37,679 nt of DNA from Mycobacterium kyorinense. Lineage in GTDB: Bacteria > Actinomycetota > Actinomycetes > Mycobacteriales > Mycobacteriaceae. The stretch's first letter is position 1; each line of letters begins with the position of its first letter. The stretch covers positions 1 to 37,679 of the forward strand of contig NZ_LZKJ01000171.1 in assembly GCF_001672775.1 (NCBI RefSeq), in the 5' to 3' direction. Both the position numbers and the translations under genes were made by a program. Shown piece by piece: positions 1 to 12,200 of the stretch. Under the pieces are notes generated by a model. That model did no database searches. It had not been told where the DNA came from and worked only from the letters and a program-made list of their open reading frames with translations.

Positions 1-3000
1 GCTGGCCAGCTGCAGGAGGCTATTGAGGACTCGACGCGGCACTGTTTTGATTTGGCGAGCGAGATTCCGTTGCGGGCGCGGCTTTTCCGTGTTGCCGAGG
101 ATGAGCATGTGCTGGTGGCGGTGGTGCACCACATCGCGGCCGACGGCTGGTCGATCACCCCGCTGGTGGCTGATCTAGGTGTGGCATATGTCGCCCGACG
201 TGCCGGTGGGGCCCCGCAGTGGGCGCCGCTGGCGGTCCAGTATGTCGACTACACGTTGTGGCAGCGTGCGCAATTCGGTGACTTGGACGACAGCGAGAGT
301 TTGATTGCGTCTCAGTTGGCGTATTGGGAAAGCGCGTTGGCCGGGTTGCCCGAGCGCGTGGAGTTGCCGACTGATCGGCCGTATCCGTTGGTGGCTGATT
401 TTCGTGGGTCCAGCGTGGCGGTGGACTGGCCGGTCGAGTTGCAGCAGCAGATTGCCCGGGTGGCTCGTGAGCACAATGCGACCAGTTTCATGGTGGTGCA
501 GGCCGCGTTGGCGGTGTTGTTGGCCAAGTTGAGCGCCAGTTCTGATGTGGCGGTAGGTTTCCCGATTGCCGGGCGGCGTGACCCGGTCCTAGATGAGTTG
601 GTGGGCTTTTTCGTCAACACGTTGGTGTTGCGCGTCGATGTGGCCGGTGATCCCACCGTGGCGGAATTGTTAGCGCAAGTTCGCGTGCGTAGCCTGGCCG
701 CCTACGAGCACCAGGATGTGCCGTTTGAGGTGCTGGTCGAGCGACTCAACCCGACCCGTAGCCGCGCCCATCACCCGCTGGTGCAGGTGTTGTTGGCGTG
801 GCAGAACTTCGCCGGTGACCCTGTCGCCGGGCTGGGCTTGGGCGATTTGCAAATCACGCCGGTGCCGATAGAGACCCACACCGCGCGTACGGATTTGACG
901 TTGTCCCTCGCCGAACGTTTCACTGACAATGGCGCGCCCGCCGGGATCGGCGGAACCGTGGAATTCCGCACCGACGTATTCGACGCGGTGAGCATCGAAA
1001 CGCTGATCGAGCGGTTGCGGCGAGTGCTGGTGGCGTTGACCGCCGATCCGGCCCGGCGCGTGTCGACGGTCGATGTGCTCGACGCACACGAGCATGCCAG
1101 GCTGGATGTGATCGGTAATCGAACGGTCTTGACCCAGCCGGCGGCGACCTTCGGGTCGATCCCGCTGGTGTTCGCCGCGCAAGTAGCCCGCGCCCCGGAG
1201 GCGGTGGCGATCAGCTTTGACAGCCGCTCGATAACGTACCGTGAGCTCGACGAGGCGTCGAACCGGGTGGCGCACTTGCTGTTTGACTACGGTGCCGGTC
1301 CGGGGCAGTGTGTGGCGCTGCTGATGCAGCGATCGGCTGACGCGGTCGTGGCGATGCTGGCAGTGCTCAAAACCGGGGCGGCGTATCTGGCCATCGACCC
1401 AGGTCATCCCGATGCACGTATCGAGTTCATGGTGGCCGATGCCGCGCCGATTGCCGCCCTCACCACCGCCGGGCTGGCTGGTCGGCTGGACGGGCATCAG
1501 GTGGCGGTCATCGACATCGACGACCCCGCTGTCGATAGCCAACGCAGCACTGCGCTGCCGGCCCCGGACCCTGACGACATCGCGTATCTGATTTACACGT
1601 CCGGCACCACCGGATTGCCCAAGGGCGTGGCGATCCCGCACCGCAACGTAGTCGGGCTGCTGGACACGTTGGATGCTGACCTCGAGTTGTCGTCGGGACA
1701 GGTGTGGTCGCAGTGCCACTCGTTGGCGTTCGACTTCTCGGTATGGGAGATCTTCGGTGCGCTGCTGCATGGGGGCCGGCTGGTAGTAGTGGCCGACGCT
1801 GTGGTGCGTTCGCCTCAGGAGTTGCACGCCTTGCTGGCCGCCGAGCAGGTCAGTGTGTTGAGCCAGACTCCCTCGGCCTTTTATGCGCTGCAAACCGCCG
1901 ATGCGCTGGCCCCCGAGTTGGGTTCGCAGCTGAAGTTGGAGACGGTGGTGTTCGGCGGGGAAGCGCTCGAACCGCAGCGTCTTGGCAGTTGGCTGGAGCG
2001 TCATCCAGGGTTGCCGCGGTTGATCAATATGTATGGCATCACCGAGACGACGGTGCATGCGTCGTTCCGCGAGATCGTCGAGGCCGACGTCGATCGCGGC
2101 GCCAGCCCGATCGGGGTGCCATTGGCGCATCTGGGCTTCTTCGTTCTCGACGGGTGGTTGCGTCCGGTGCCGACGGGTGTGGTCGGTGAGTTGTATGTAG
2201 CCGGCGCCGGGCTTTCCTATGGATACATGCGCCGGTCGGGGTTGACGTCGTCGCGGTTTGTGGCTTGTCCTTTCGGGGCGTCGGGAACGCGGATGTATCG
2301 CACCGGGGATCTGGCGCGCTGGGGTCCCGATGGACAGATGGAGTACTTGGGCCGGGCTGACGAGCAGGTCAAGATCCGCGGCTATCGCATCGAACTCGGC
2401 GAGATTCAGGCCGCGCTGGCCGGGTTGACGGGGGTCGAGCAGGCGGCCGTGATTGCCCGTGAGGATCACCCCGGCGACAAACGTCTGGTCGGTTATGTCA
2501 CCGGCACCGCAGATCCGGTCACCGCGCGCGCGAAGCTCGCTGAGCGGTTGCCGTCGTACATGGTGCCTGCGACGGTGGTGCTACTTGATGCGCTGCCACT
2601 AACGGTCAACGGCAAACTCGATACCCGAGCACTGCCGGCACCGGAATATCAGGACATTGATCGATACCGCGCGCCGGCCAGCCCCACCGAGGAGATCCTG
2701 GCCGGCATCTACGCCGAGGTGTTGGGTGTGGAGCGCGTCGGGGTCGATGACTCGTTCTTCGATTTGGGTGGGGATTCGCTATCGGCGATGCGGGTGATCG
2801 CGGCGGTCAACAAATCGTTGGATGCCGGTGTGGCGGTGCGGGTGTTGTTCGAGGCGCCTACGGTTGCGCAGTTGGCGCCGCGACTGGCCGCCGGTGGAGA
2901 CGTGTTGGCGCCGTTGGTGGCCGGTGAGCGGCCGGCGGTTGTGCCGTTGTCGTTTGCTCAGAACCGGTTGTGGTTCTTGGATCAATTGCAGGGACCGTCG

Positions 3001-6000
3001 CCGATTTACAACATGGCGGTGGCGTTGCGGCTGGACGGGCGTTTGGACGTCGAGGCGTTGGGTGCAGCGCTGGGCGATGTGGTCGCCCGTCACGAAAGCT
3101 TACGGACGGTGTTTGCCGCGACCGATGGTGTTCCGCAGCAGGTGGTGGTTCCGGCTGAGCGCGCTGAGTTGGGTTGGGACATCGTTGATGCCAGTGGTTG
3201 GCCGGTTGGCCGGCTGCAGGAGGCCGTCGAGGGCACGACCCGTCACTGTTTTGATTTGGCGAGCGAGATCCCGTTGCGGACAAGACTGTTCCGCATTGCC
3301 GAGGATGAGCATGTACTGGTGGCCGTGGTGCACCACATCGCGGCTGATGGGGTGTCGATGGCTCCGTTGGTCGCTGATCTAGGTGTGGCATATGCCGCCC
3401 GGTGTGCCGGTGGGGCTCCGCAATGGGCGCCGTTGGCGGTGCAGTACGTCGATTACACGTTGTGGCAGCGCGCGCAGTTCGGCGACTTGGACGACAGTCA
3501 GAGTTTGATCGCCTCTCAGTTGGCTTACTGGGAGGGCGCTTTGGCCGGGATGCCCGAGCGCGTGGAGCTACCCACTGATCGGCCCTATCCGTTGGTGGCT
3601 GATTTCCGTGGTGCTAGCGTGCCCGTGGAGTGGCCGGTCGAGTTGCAGCAGCGGGTGCGCACGCTGGCAGCCGAGCACAACGCGACCAGTTTCATGGTGG
3701 TGCAGGCCGCCCTGGCGGTGTTGCTGGCCAAGATCAGCGCCAATCCTGATGTGGCGGTGGGCTTCCCGATCGCCGGGCGCCGAGATCCTGCGTTGGACGA
3801 TTTGGTCGGTTTCTTCGTCAACACGTTGGTGTTGCGGGTCGATGTCGCCGGTGACCCCACCGTGGCAGAGTTGTTGGCCCAGGTGCGCGCACGCAGCCTG
3901 GCCGCCTACGAGCATCAGGATGTGCCGTTTGAGGTGCTGGTCGAGCGGCTCAACCCGGCCCGAAGCCGGGCCCATCATCCGCTGGTGCAGGTGTTGTTGG
4001 CCTGGCAGAACACTGAACCCGCGACGCTGAGTTTGGGTGATGTGCATGCGTCCCCGTTGACGGTAGCCACGCACACCGCGCGGATGGATGTGTCGTTCTC
4101 GTTGGCAGAGCGTTTCACCGAGGATGGTGAGCTTGCCGGCATCGGCGGGGCGGTGGAATTCCGCACCGACGTCTTCGATGCACTCAGCATCGAGACGCTG
4201 ATCGCGCGGTTGGAACGGGTCTTGGTGGCGATGACTGCCGATCCGGCGCGGCGGGTGTCGTCGGTCGATGTGGTCGAGGCCAGTGAGCACCGCCGCCTCG
4301 ATGAGATCGGCAACCGGGCGTTATTGAGCCTGCCAACGCCTGCCGGGGTATCGATTCCAGCCTTGTTCGCGGCACAGGCCGAGCGGGCGCCAGAGGCGGT
4401 GGCGCTGAGCTGCGACGGCTCGCCAGTGACGTATCGAGACTTGGATGAGGCAGCGAACCGGTTGGCGCACTTGCTCGTTGATCGCGGGGCCGGGCCCGGG
4501 CAATGTGTGGGGTTGCTGATGGAGCGATCCGCCGAGGCGGTCGTGGCGATGCTGGCGATCCTCAAAACGCAGGCGGCGTATCTGGCGATTGACCCGGGTC
4601 ATCCCGACACCCGGATCGAGTTCATGCTGGCCGATGCCGCCCCAATCGCGGTGATCACGACCGCGGATTTGGCCGGGCGGCTCGACGGGCATGAGGTGGC
4701 GGTCATCGACGTCGACGATCCCGCTGTGGACGGTCAGCCCTCCACGGCGTTGCCGGCACCGGGGCCTGATGATGTTGCGTATTTGATTTACACCTCGGGC
4801 ACCACCGGGTTGCCCAAGGGGGTGGCGATACCGCATCGCAGCGTGACCGAGCTGCTCGCGTCGTTGGATGGTGGTCTGCCGCACGCGGGGGTGTGGTCGC
4901 AGACGCATACGTTGGCCTTCGACGTGTCGGTGTGGGAGATCTTTGGGGCGCTGTTGCGCGGTGGCCGGTTGGTGGTGGCGCCGGAATGGGTGACTCGCTC
5001 GCCAGAAGACTTGCACGCCTTGCTGGTTCGTGAACGTGTTGATGTGTTGACGCAGACGCCGTCTGCGGTGGCGGTGTTGTCGCCGCAGGGGTTGGAGTCG
5101 GCGGCGTTAGTGGTGGTCGGGGAGGCCTGTCCGGCTGAGGTTGTCGATCGGTGGGCGCCGGGGCGGGTGATGCTCAATGCCTATGGGCCCACGGAGACCA
5201 CGATGTGTGTGGCGATCAGTGCCCCGTTGGTGCCTGGGTCGGGGGTGCCGATCGGTGCGCCGGTGGCGGGCGCGGCGTTGTTTGTGCTTGATGGGTGGTT
5301 GCGTCCGGTGCCGGTCGGAGTGGTCGGTGAGTTGTACGTGGCTGGTGGTGGGTTGGCCTACGGGTATCGGCATCGGTCGGGCTTGACGTCGTCGCGGTTT
5401 GTGGCGTGTCCGTTTGGCGGTGCTGGGTCACGCATGTATCGCACTGGAGATTTGGTGCGCTGGGGTGCTGATGGTCAGTTGCGATATCTGGGGCGCGCCG
5501 ATGAGCAAGTCAAGATTCGCGGCTATCGCATCGAATTGGGTGAGATTCAGGCCGCGCTGGCCGCGCTCGACGGCGTGGAGCAGGCGGCGGTGGTGGCCCG
5601 GGAGGATCGCCCCGGTGATAAGCGCCTGGTCGGTTATGTCATCGGGACCGTAGATGCGGCCTCCGCGCGCGCGAAGCTCGCTGAGCGGTTGCCGGCGTTT
5701 ATGGTGCCCGCAGCGGTGGTGGTGCTCGAGGCACTGCCACTTACCCCCAACGGCAAACTCGACACCCGCGCACTGCCCGCACCCGAGTACCAGAGTGCCG
5801 ACCATTACCGCGCTCCGGGCAACCCGGTCGAGGAAGTGTTGGCCGGCATCTACGCCCAGGCGCTGGGGATCGAACGGGTCGGGGTCGATGACTCGTTCTT
5901 CGATCTGGGTGGGGATTCGTTGTCGGCGATGCGAGTGGTCGCCGCAATCAATACCGCGTTGGATGCCGGCGTTGCTGTGCGGGTGCTTTTCGAGGCGCCC

Positions 6001-9000
6001 ACCGTTGCCCAACTGGCGCCGCGGCTGGCCGCCGGCGGATCTGGCTTGGAACCGTTGGTGGCAAGTGAGCGGCCGGCGGTGGTGCCGTTGTCGTTTGCCC
6101 AGAACCGGTTGTGGTTCATCGACCAATTGCAAGGCCCCTCACCGGTTTACAACTTGGCGGTGGCCTTGCGGCTGGGCGGACGCCTGGACCCCGCGGCATT
6201 GGCGGCCGCGTTAGCCGATGTGGTGGCCCGCCACGAAAGCTTGCGCACGGTGTTCGCCGCGCCCGACGGGTTCCCGCAACAAGTAGTGCTCCCGGCGGAA
6301 CGCGCCGAGTTGGGTTGGGACGTCATCGATGCCCGCGGTTGGCCGGCCAACCGGCTACGCGAGGCCATCGAGGAGACGGCGCGTCGACCATTTGATCTTG
6401 CGACCGAGATCCCGTTGCGGGCAAGGCTTTTCCATGTTGCCGACGAGGAACATGTGCTGGTGGCGGTGGTGCACCACATCGCTGCCGATGGTATGTCGAT
6501 GCGACCGTTGGTGGCTGATCTGGGTGTGGCTTATGCCAGTCGGTCTGCCGGGCAGACTCCGGGCTGGGCGCCGTTGCCGGTGCAATACGTCGACTACACG
6601 CTGTGGCAGCGCGCGCAATTCGGTGATTTGGCAGACCGCGATAGCTTGATTTCCTCCCAGTTGGCCTATTGGGAGGGCGCATTGGCCGGAATTCCCGAGC
6701 GGTTAGCGCTGCCCACTGATCGGCCCTATCCGCCGGTGGCTGATCAGCGCGGCGCCAGTGTAGCGGTGGAGTGGCCTGCCGAATTGCAGCAACGCGTGCG
6801 TGCCCTGGCGGCTGAGCACAACGCGACCAGCTTCATGGTGATGCAAGCCGCCCTGGCGATGTTGCTGGCCAAGCTGAGCGCCAGTTCTGATGTGGCGGTG
6901 GGCTTCCCGATCGCGGGACGGCGCGACCCGGTCCTGGACGAGTTGGTGGGCTTTTTCGTCAACACCTTGGTGTTGCGCGTCGATGTGGCCGGTGATCCCA
7001 CGGTGGCCGAGTTGTTGGCGCAGGTACGCTCGCGCAGCCTGGCCGCCTACGAGCATCAGGATGTGCCCTTCGAGGTGCTCGTCGAGCGACTCAACCCGAC
7101 CCGGTCATTGACCTATCACCCGCTCGTCCAAGTCGTGCTGGCCTGGCAGAACTTCGCCGCGGATTCCGTCACCGGTTTGGGTTTGGGTGATCTGGAGCTG
7201 ACCCCGCTGCCCGTGGACACCCACACTGCCCGAATGGATTTGACGTTCTCACTGGCCGAACGTTTCACCGAAGCCGGCGAACTTGCCGGAATCGGCGGCA
7301 CGGTGGAATTCCGCACCGATGTGTTCGACACCGCGAGCATCGAAACGCTGATCGAGCGGTTGCAGCGAGTGTTGATAGCGATGACCGCGGACCCAGCGCA
7401 GCAGTTCTCGTCAATCGATGTGCTGGGCGCCGACGAACACGCCGATCTGGATGAGTGGGCTAACCGCGCGGTATTGAGCTTGCCGATCCCGAATGGGGAG
7501 TCGATTCCGGGATTCTTCGCAGCGCAGGTGGCGCGCGTTCCAGACGCGGTGGCGGTCAGCTTTGACGGTCGCACCCTGAGCTACCGAGAGCTCGACAAAG
7601 CATCGAACCGGTTGGCGCACTTGCTGGTTGACCACGGTGCCGGTGCGGGACAGTGTGTGGCACTGCTGATGGAGCGATCCACCGACGCGATTGTGGCGAT
7701 GCTGGCGGTGCTGAAGACCGGTGCGGCGTATCTAGCGATCGACCCCGGACATCCCGATGCCCGGATCGGATTCATGGTGGCCGACGCCGCGCCGATCGCC
7801 GCGCTCACCACCGCTGGGCTGACCAGACGACTCGCTGGCCATCACGTAGCGGTCATCGACGTCCACGACCCCACTGTGGACAGCCAACCAAGCATTGCGC
7901 TGCCCACGCCAAGACCTGACGACATCGCGTATCTGATTTACACCTCGGGCACCACCGGAACGCCTAAAGGCGTAGCGATTCCGCATCGTAACGTGATCAC
8001 GCTGCTGGAGACGTTGGACGCCGATCTGGAGTTGTCGGCAGGACAAGTGTGGACGCAGTGTCATTCGTTGGCGTTTGACTTTTCGGTGTGGGAGGTTTTC
8101 GGCGCGCTGTTGCATGGGGGGCGGCTGGTCGTGGTGCCCGATGCGGTGGTGCGTTCGCCCGAAGAGTTGCACACGTTGCTGGCCGCCGAGCAGGCCAATG
8201 TGTTGAGTCAGACGCCGGCAGCGTTTTATGCGCTGCAAACCGCCGACGCGCTGGCTCCCGAGTTGGGAGCTCAGCTCAAGCTGGAGACGGTGGTGTTCGG
8301 TGGAGAAGCGTTGGAACCCCAGCGTCTTGGGGGCTGGCTGGATCATCATCCCGGGTTGCCGCGGTTGATCAATATGTACGGCATTACCGAAACCACGGTG
8401 CACGCCTCGTTCCGCGAAATCGCCGAAACCGATGTTGATCGCAGTGCCAGCCCGATCGGGGTGCCGTTGGCGCATCTGGGCTTTTTCGTGCTCGACGGCT
8501 GGCTGCGCCCGGTGCCTGCCGGGGTGGTGGGGGAGTTGTATGTAGCCGGCGCCGGGCTGGCCTATGGGTATGTGCGCCGCTCGGCGCTGACGTCGTCGCG
8601 GTTTGTGGCCTGTCCCTTCGGCGGGCCCGGGGCGCGAATGTATCGCACCGGCGACGTGGTCTGCTGGGATCCCGATGGGCAGCTGCAATACCTCGGGCGC
8701 GCTGATGAGCAGGTCAAGATCCGCGGGTATCGCATCGAGCTGGGGGAGATCCAAGCCGCATTGGCCCGGTGCGATGGGGTCAAGCAAGCTGTGGTGATCG
8801 CCCGCGAGGACCACCCCGGCGACAAACGGCTGGTCGGCTATGTCACCGGCACTGCCGATCCGGTCGCCGCGCGCACGAGGTTGGCTGAGCGGTTGCCGGC
8901 CTATATGGTGCCCTCGGCGGTGGTGGTGCTCGAGGCGCTGCCGCTGACGGTCAACGGCAAACTGGATACCCGGGCGCTGCCGGCACCGGGATATCAGGAC

Positions 9001-9200
9001 TCCGATCGCTACCGCGCGCCCAGTGATCCGGTCGAGGAGACGCTGGCCGGCATCTTCGCCGAGGTGCTCGGTGTGAAGCGGGTCGGGGTCGATGACTCGT
9101 TTTTCGAGTTGGGCGGCGATTCCATTTTGTCGATCCAGGTGGTGGCCCGGGCCCGGTTCGCCGGCCTGGTGTTTCGACCGCGAGATGTCTTCGTCGAACA
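1..9200 (+). repeat. Tandem near-identical NRPS modules (C-A-T units)
   Basis: Three C-A-T units of about 3.1 kb repeat head to tail, with HHIAADG codons at 127, 3331 and 6472 and carrier serines at 2776, 5917 and 9121. The C domains share long stretches of identical protein, and A1 and A3 carry the same selectivity code and almost the same sequence. A2 differs most in its substrate pocket core (about bases 4860-5290). The pattern suggests module duplication with exchange of the A-domain core. Repeats this close are also prone to assembly collapse in short-read data. Confidence 0.85.
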
Positions 9201-12200
9201 GACCGTGGCTCGCCTGGCCCGAGTGGCCCGGCCCGCCCGGGTAGCCCGGATATCCGGGGGTGCCGACGGCCCGGTTGATGCGGGGTTGGGGCCGGTGGTG
9301 GCCACCCCGATCATGCGGTGGCTGAACAGCGTCGAGGGTCCGGTTGAGCAGTTCAACCAGACGGTGGTGGTGCAGGCTCCGGCGGGGGTGAGCCAGGCCG
9401 ATGTGGTGGTGGTGGTGCAGGCGCTGTTGGATCGCCATGCCATGTTGCGCGCCCGGGTGCACGACGACGGCGCGGGCGGCTGGGCGCTGAGGGTGCCCGA
9501 GGTGGGATCGGTGGACGCGCACGGGTGCTTGATCAGCGTGGAGGCGTTGTCTGATGAGGCGGTGGTTGCGGCGCGGTCGCGGTTGAACCCGGCTACTGGG
9601 GTGTTGTTGAGCGCGGTGTGGGCCTCGAATACGGGGCAGTTGGTGGTGATCGTTCACCATTTGGCGGTCGATGGGGTGTCGTGGCGAATCTTGTTGGAAG
9701 ACCTCAACATCGCCTGGGCTCAGCATCGCAGCGGCCAGCCGGTGGCATTGCCCGCCGGTGAGACATCGTTTGCCCGCTGGTCGGCGCTGCTGGCGCAGCA
9801 CGCCTATCACCCCGAGGTCGTCGGCCAGGCCGACACCTGGAAACGGGTAGCGAAGATTCCTGCGATGTTGCCGGCGGTAGAGCCCGGAGTCGACACGTTT
9901 GCCGGTGCCGGGCACGTGACGATGGAGCTGGATCCCGAAATCACCGGCATGCTGCTGGGTGAGGTGCCCGCGGCGTTTCATACCGGGGTGCATGAGGTGT
10001 TGTTGATCGCCTTCGGGATCGCCGCAGCGGAGTTCTTCGGCAATCCTGACGCGCCGATCGGTATTGATGTCGAGGGTCATGGCCGCTATGAGGAGTTGGC
10101 CGAAGACGTAGACCTGTCGCGCACGGTGGGGTGGTTTACCACCAAGTACCCGGTGGCGATGCGCGTTGGCGGGTTGGACTGGGCGCAGGTGCTGGCCGGG
10201 CAGGCGGCGTTGGGCACCGCGGTCAAAGACGTCAAAGAACAACTCCGCGCGCTGCCTGATGGCTTGGGCTATGGGTTGTTGCGGTATCTGAACACCGAGG
10301 TGGATCTGGGCGGCTCGGATCCGGCGATCGGGTTCAACTATTTGGGGCGGTTGGGTGCCCCGTCGGCCTATGCCTCAGGTGATGTGTGGCGAGTTGATCA
10401 GCAGGCGGTGGGGTTGACGGCGGCTGCGGCGGCGATCCCGATGACATTGGCGCATTCGGTGGAGCTCAACGCGGCCACCGTCGACACCGATAGCGGCCCG
10501 CAGCTGCACGCCAACTGGACATGGGCGCCCTCGGTGTTGGATCAGGCCCAAGTGGGCCGGCTGGGCCGGTTGTGGTTTGAAGCGCTGGCCGGGATTTGTG
10601 CCCATGTGCGCGGCGGCGGGGGCGGGTTGACCCCCTCAGACGTTGCCCCGGCGCGCCTGAGCCGGCAGCAGCTCGATGACCTGCAAGCCCGGCACCGCAT
10701 TGCCGATGTGTTGCCGTTGACCCCGCTGCAGCAGGGGCTGCTGGTTCATGCCGGTTTGGCGCAGGCCAGCGGTGATGACGTGTATGCGGTGCAGGTCGTG
10801 ATCGATGTGGCGGGGCCGCTGCAGGCCGCCCGGCTGCGCGAGGCGGTGCAGACCGTGGTCGGGCGCCATCCCAACCTGGTGGCCCGATTCGTGCCCGGAT
10901 CGGGTGAGCCGGTGCAAATCATCCCCGCCGACCCGGTCGCACCCTGGCGCTATATCGAGATCGACGGCACCGGCGTCGAGGAGCAGATCGAGCAGGTGTG
11001 TGCCGCTGAGCGGGCGGGGGTCTTTGACCTAGTCACCGCGCCGGGTTTTCGGGTGGTGTTGATCCGCACCGGCGCCGACCACCACCGGTTGGTGCTGACC
11101 AATCATCACATCGTCTTTGACGGCTGGTCGCTGCCGATCCTGCTGGGGGAGATCTTTGCTGCCTACAACGATGCGCGGCTGCCCACACCGCCGCCGTATC
11201 GCCGGTTTATCACCTGGCTGACCGAACGCGACCACCACGCTGCCGCGCTGGCGTGGGGTGAGGTGCTGGCCGGGTTGGACACTCCCACCCTGCTCGCCCC
11301 GGCCCAGCGCTGGACGGCCGGGCCGCGCGACACGACCTCGCTGCAGCTGTCCAAGCAGCTCACCCGCGCCATCAGCCAGTTGGCCCGAACCCAGCAGACC
11401 ACCGTCAACACCGTGTTGCAGGCCGCCTGGGCCCAACTGCTGATGGGGCTGACCGGCCAACGCGATGTGGTCTTTGGCGCCGTCGTCTCGGGGCGCCCGG
11501 CCGAGCTGGCCGGCGCCGAGGCCATGGTGGGCCTGTTGATCAACACCATCCCCGTGCGCGCGACCACCACCGCGCACACCACCACCGCCGAGTTGCTCCA
11601 CCAACTCCAAACCGCCCACAACCACACCATCGACCACCAACACCTGGGGCTTACCGACATCCACCACCTCAGCGGCCACACCCAGTTGTTCGACACCGTG
11701 TTCGTCTACGAGAACTACCCCACCGACACCAACGCACTCTCAAGTAGCCACCAATTGGCCATCACCGAATTCCGCGACTACTACCACTACCCGCTGACCA
11801 TCCAAGCCGTGCCCGGCCACCAACTACACCTGCGCGTGCAATACCGCACCGACATCTTCGACCCCACCGACATCGACACCCTCACCGACCACTTCCAACA
11901 AGTGCTCATGGCCATGACCACCGGCCCCACCCAACCGCTGCCAACCCCCACCAACCTGCTCGCTCACCGCGACGCCGTGCGCCCAGCAGCCACAGCGCCA
12001 CACCCCGGCAACGGTCGCCACCGCGCCCCGGACAGCCTGGTCGAACAAATCCTGGCCGACATTTACGCCCAAGTACTAGGGGTAGACCAGGTCGGAGTCG
12101 ACGATTCCTTCTTCGACCTGGGCGGAGACTCGGTGTCGGCGATGCGCGCAATCGCCGCCATCAACGCAACCTTCGACACCCACCTCAGCGTGCTCACCTT

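Noticed and set aside
670..10242. Long minus-strand open frames across the NRPS (up to about 836 codons)
   Set aside because: They are antisense to clear NRPS domains, rich in Arg, His and Gln, and repeat with the modules. They are by-products of GC-rich codon bias.
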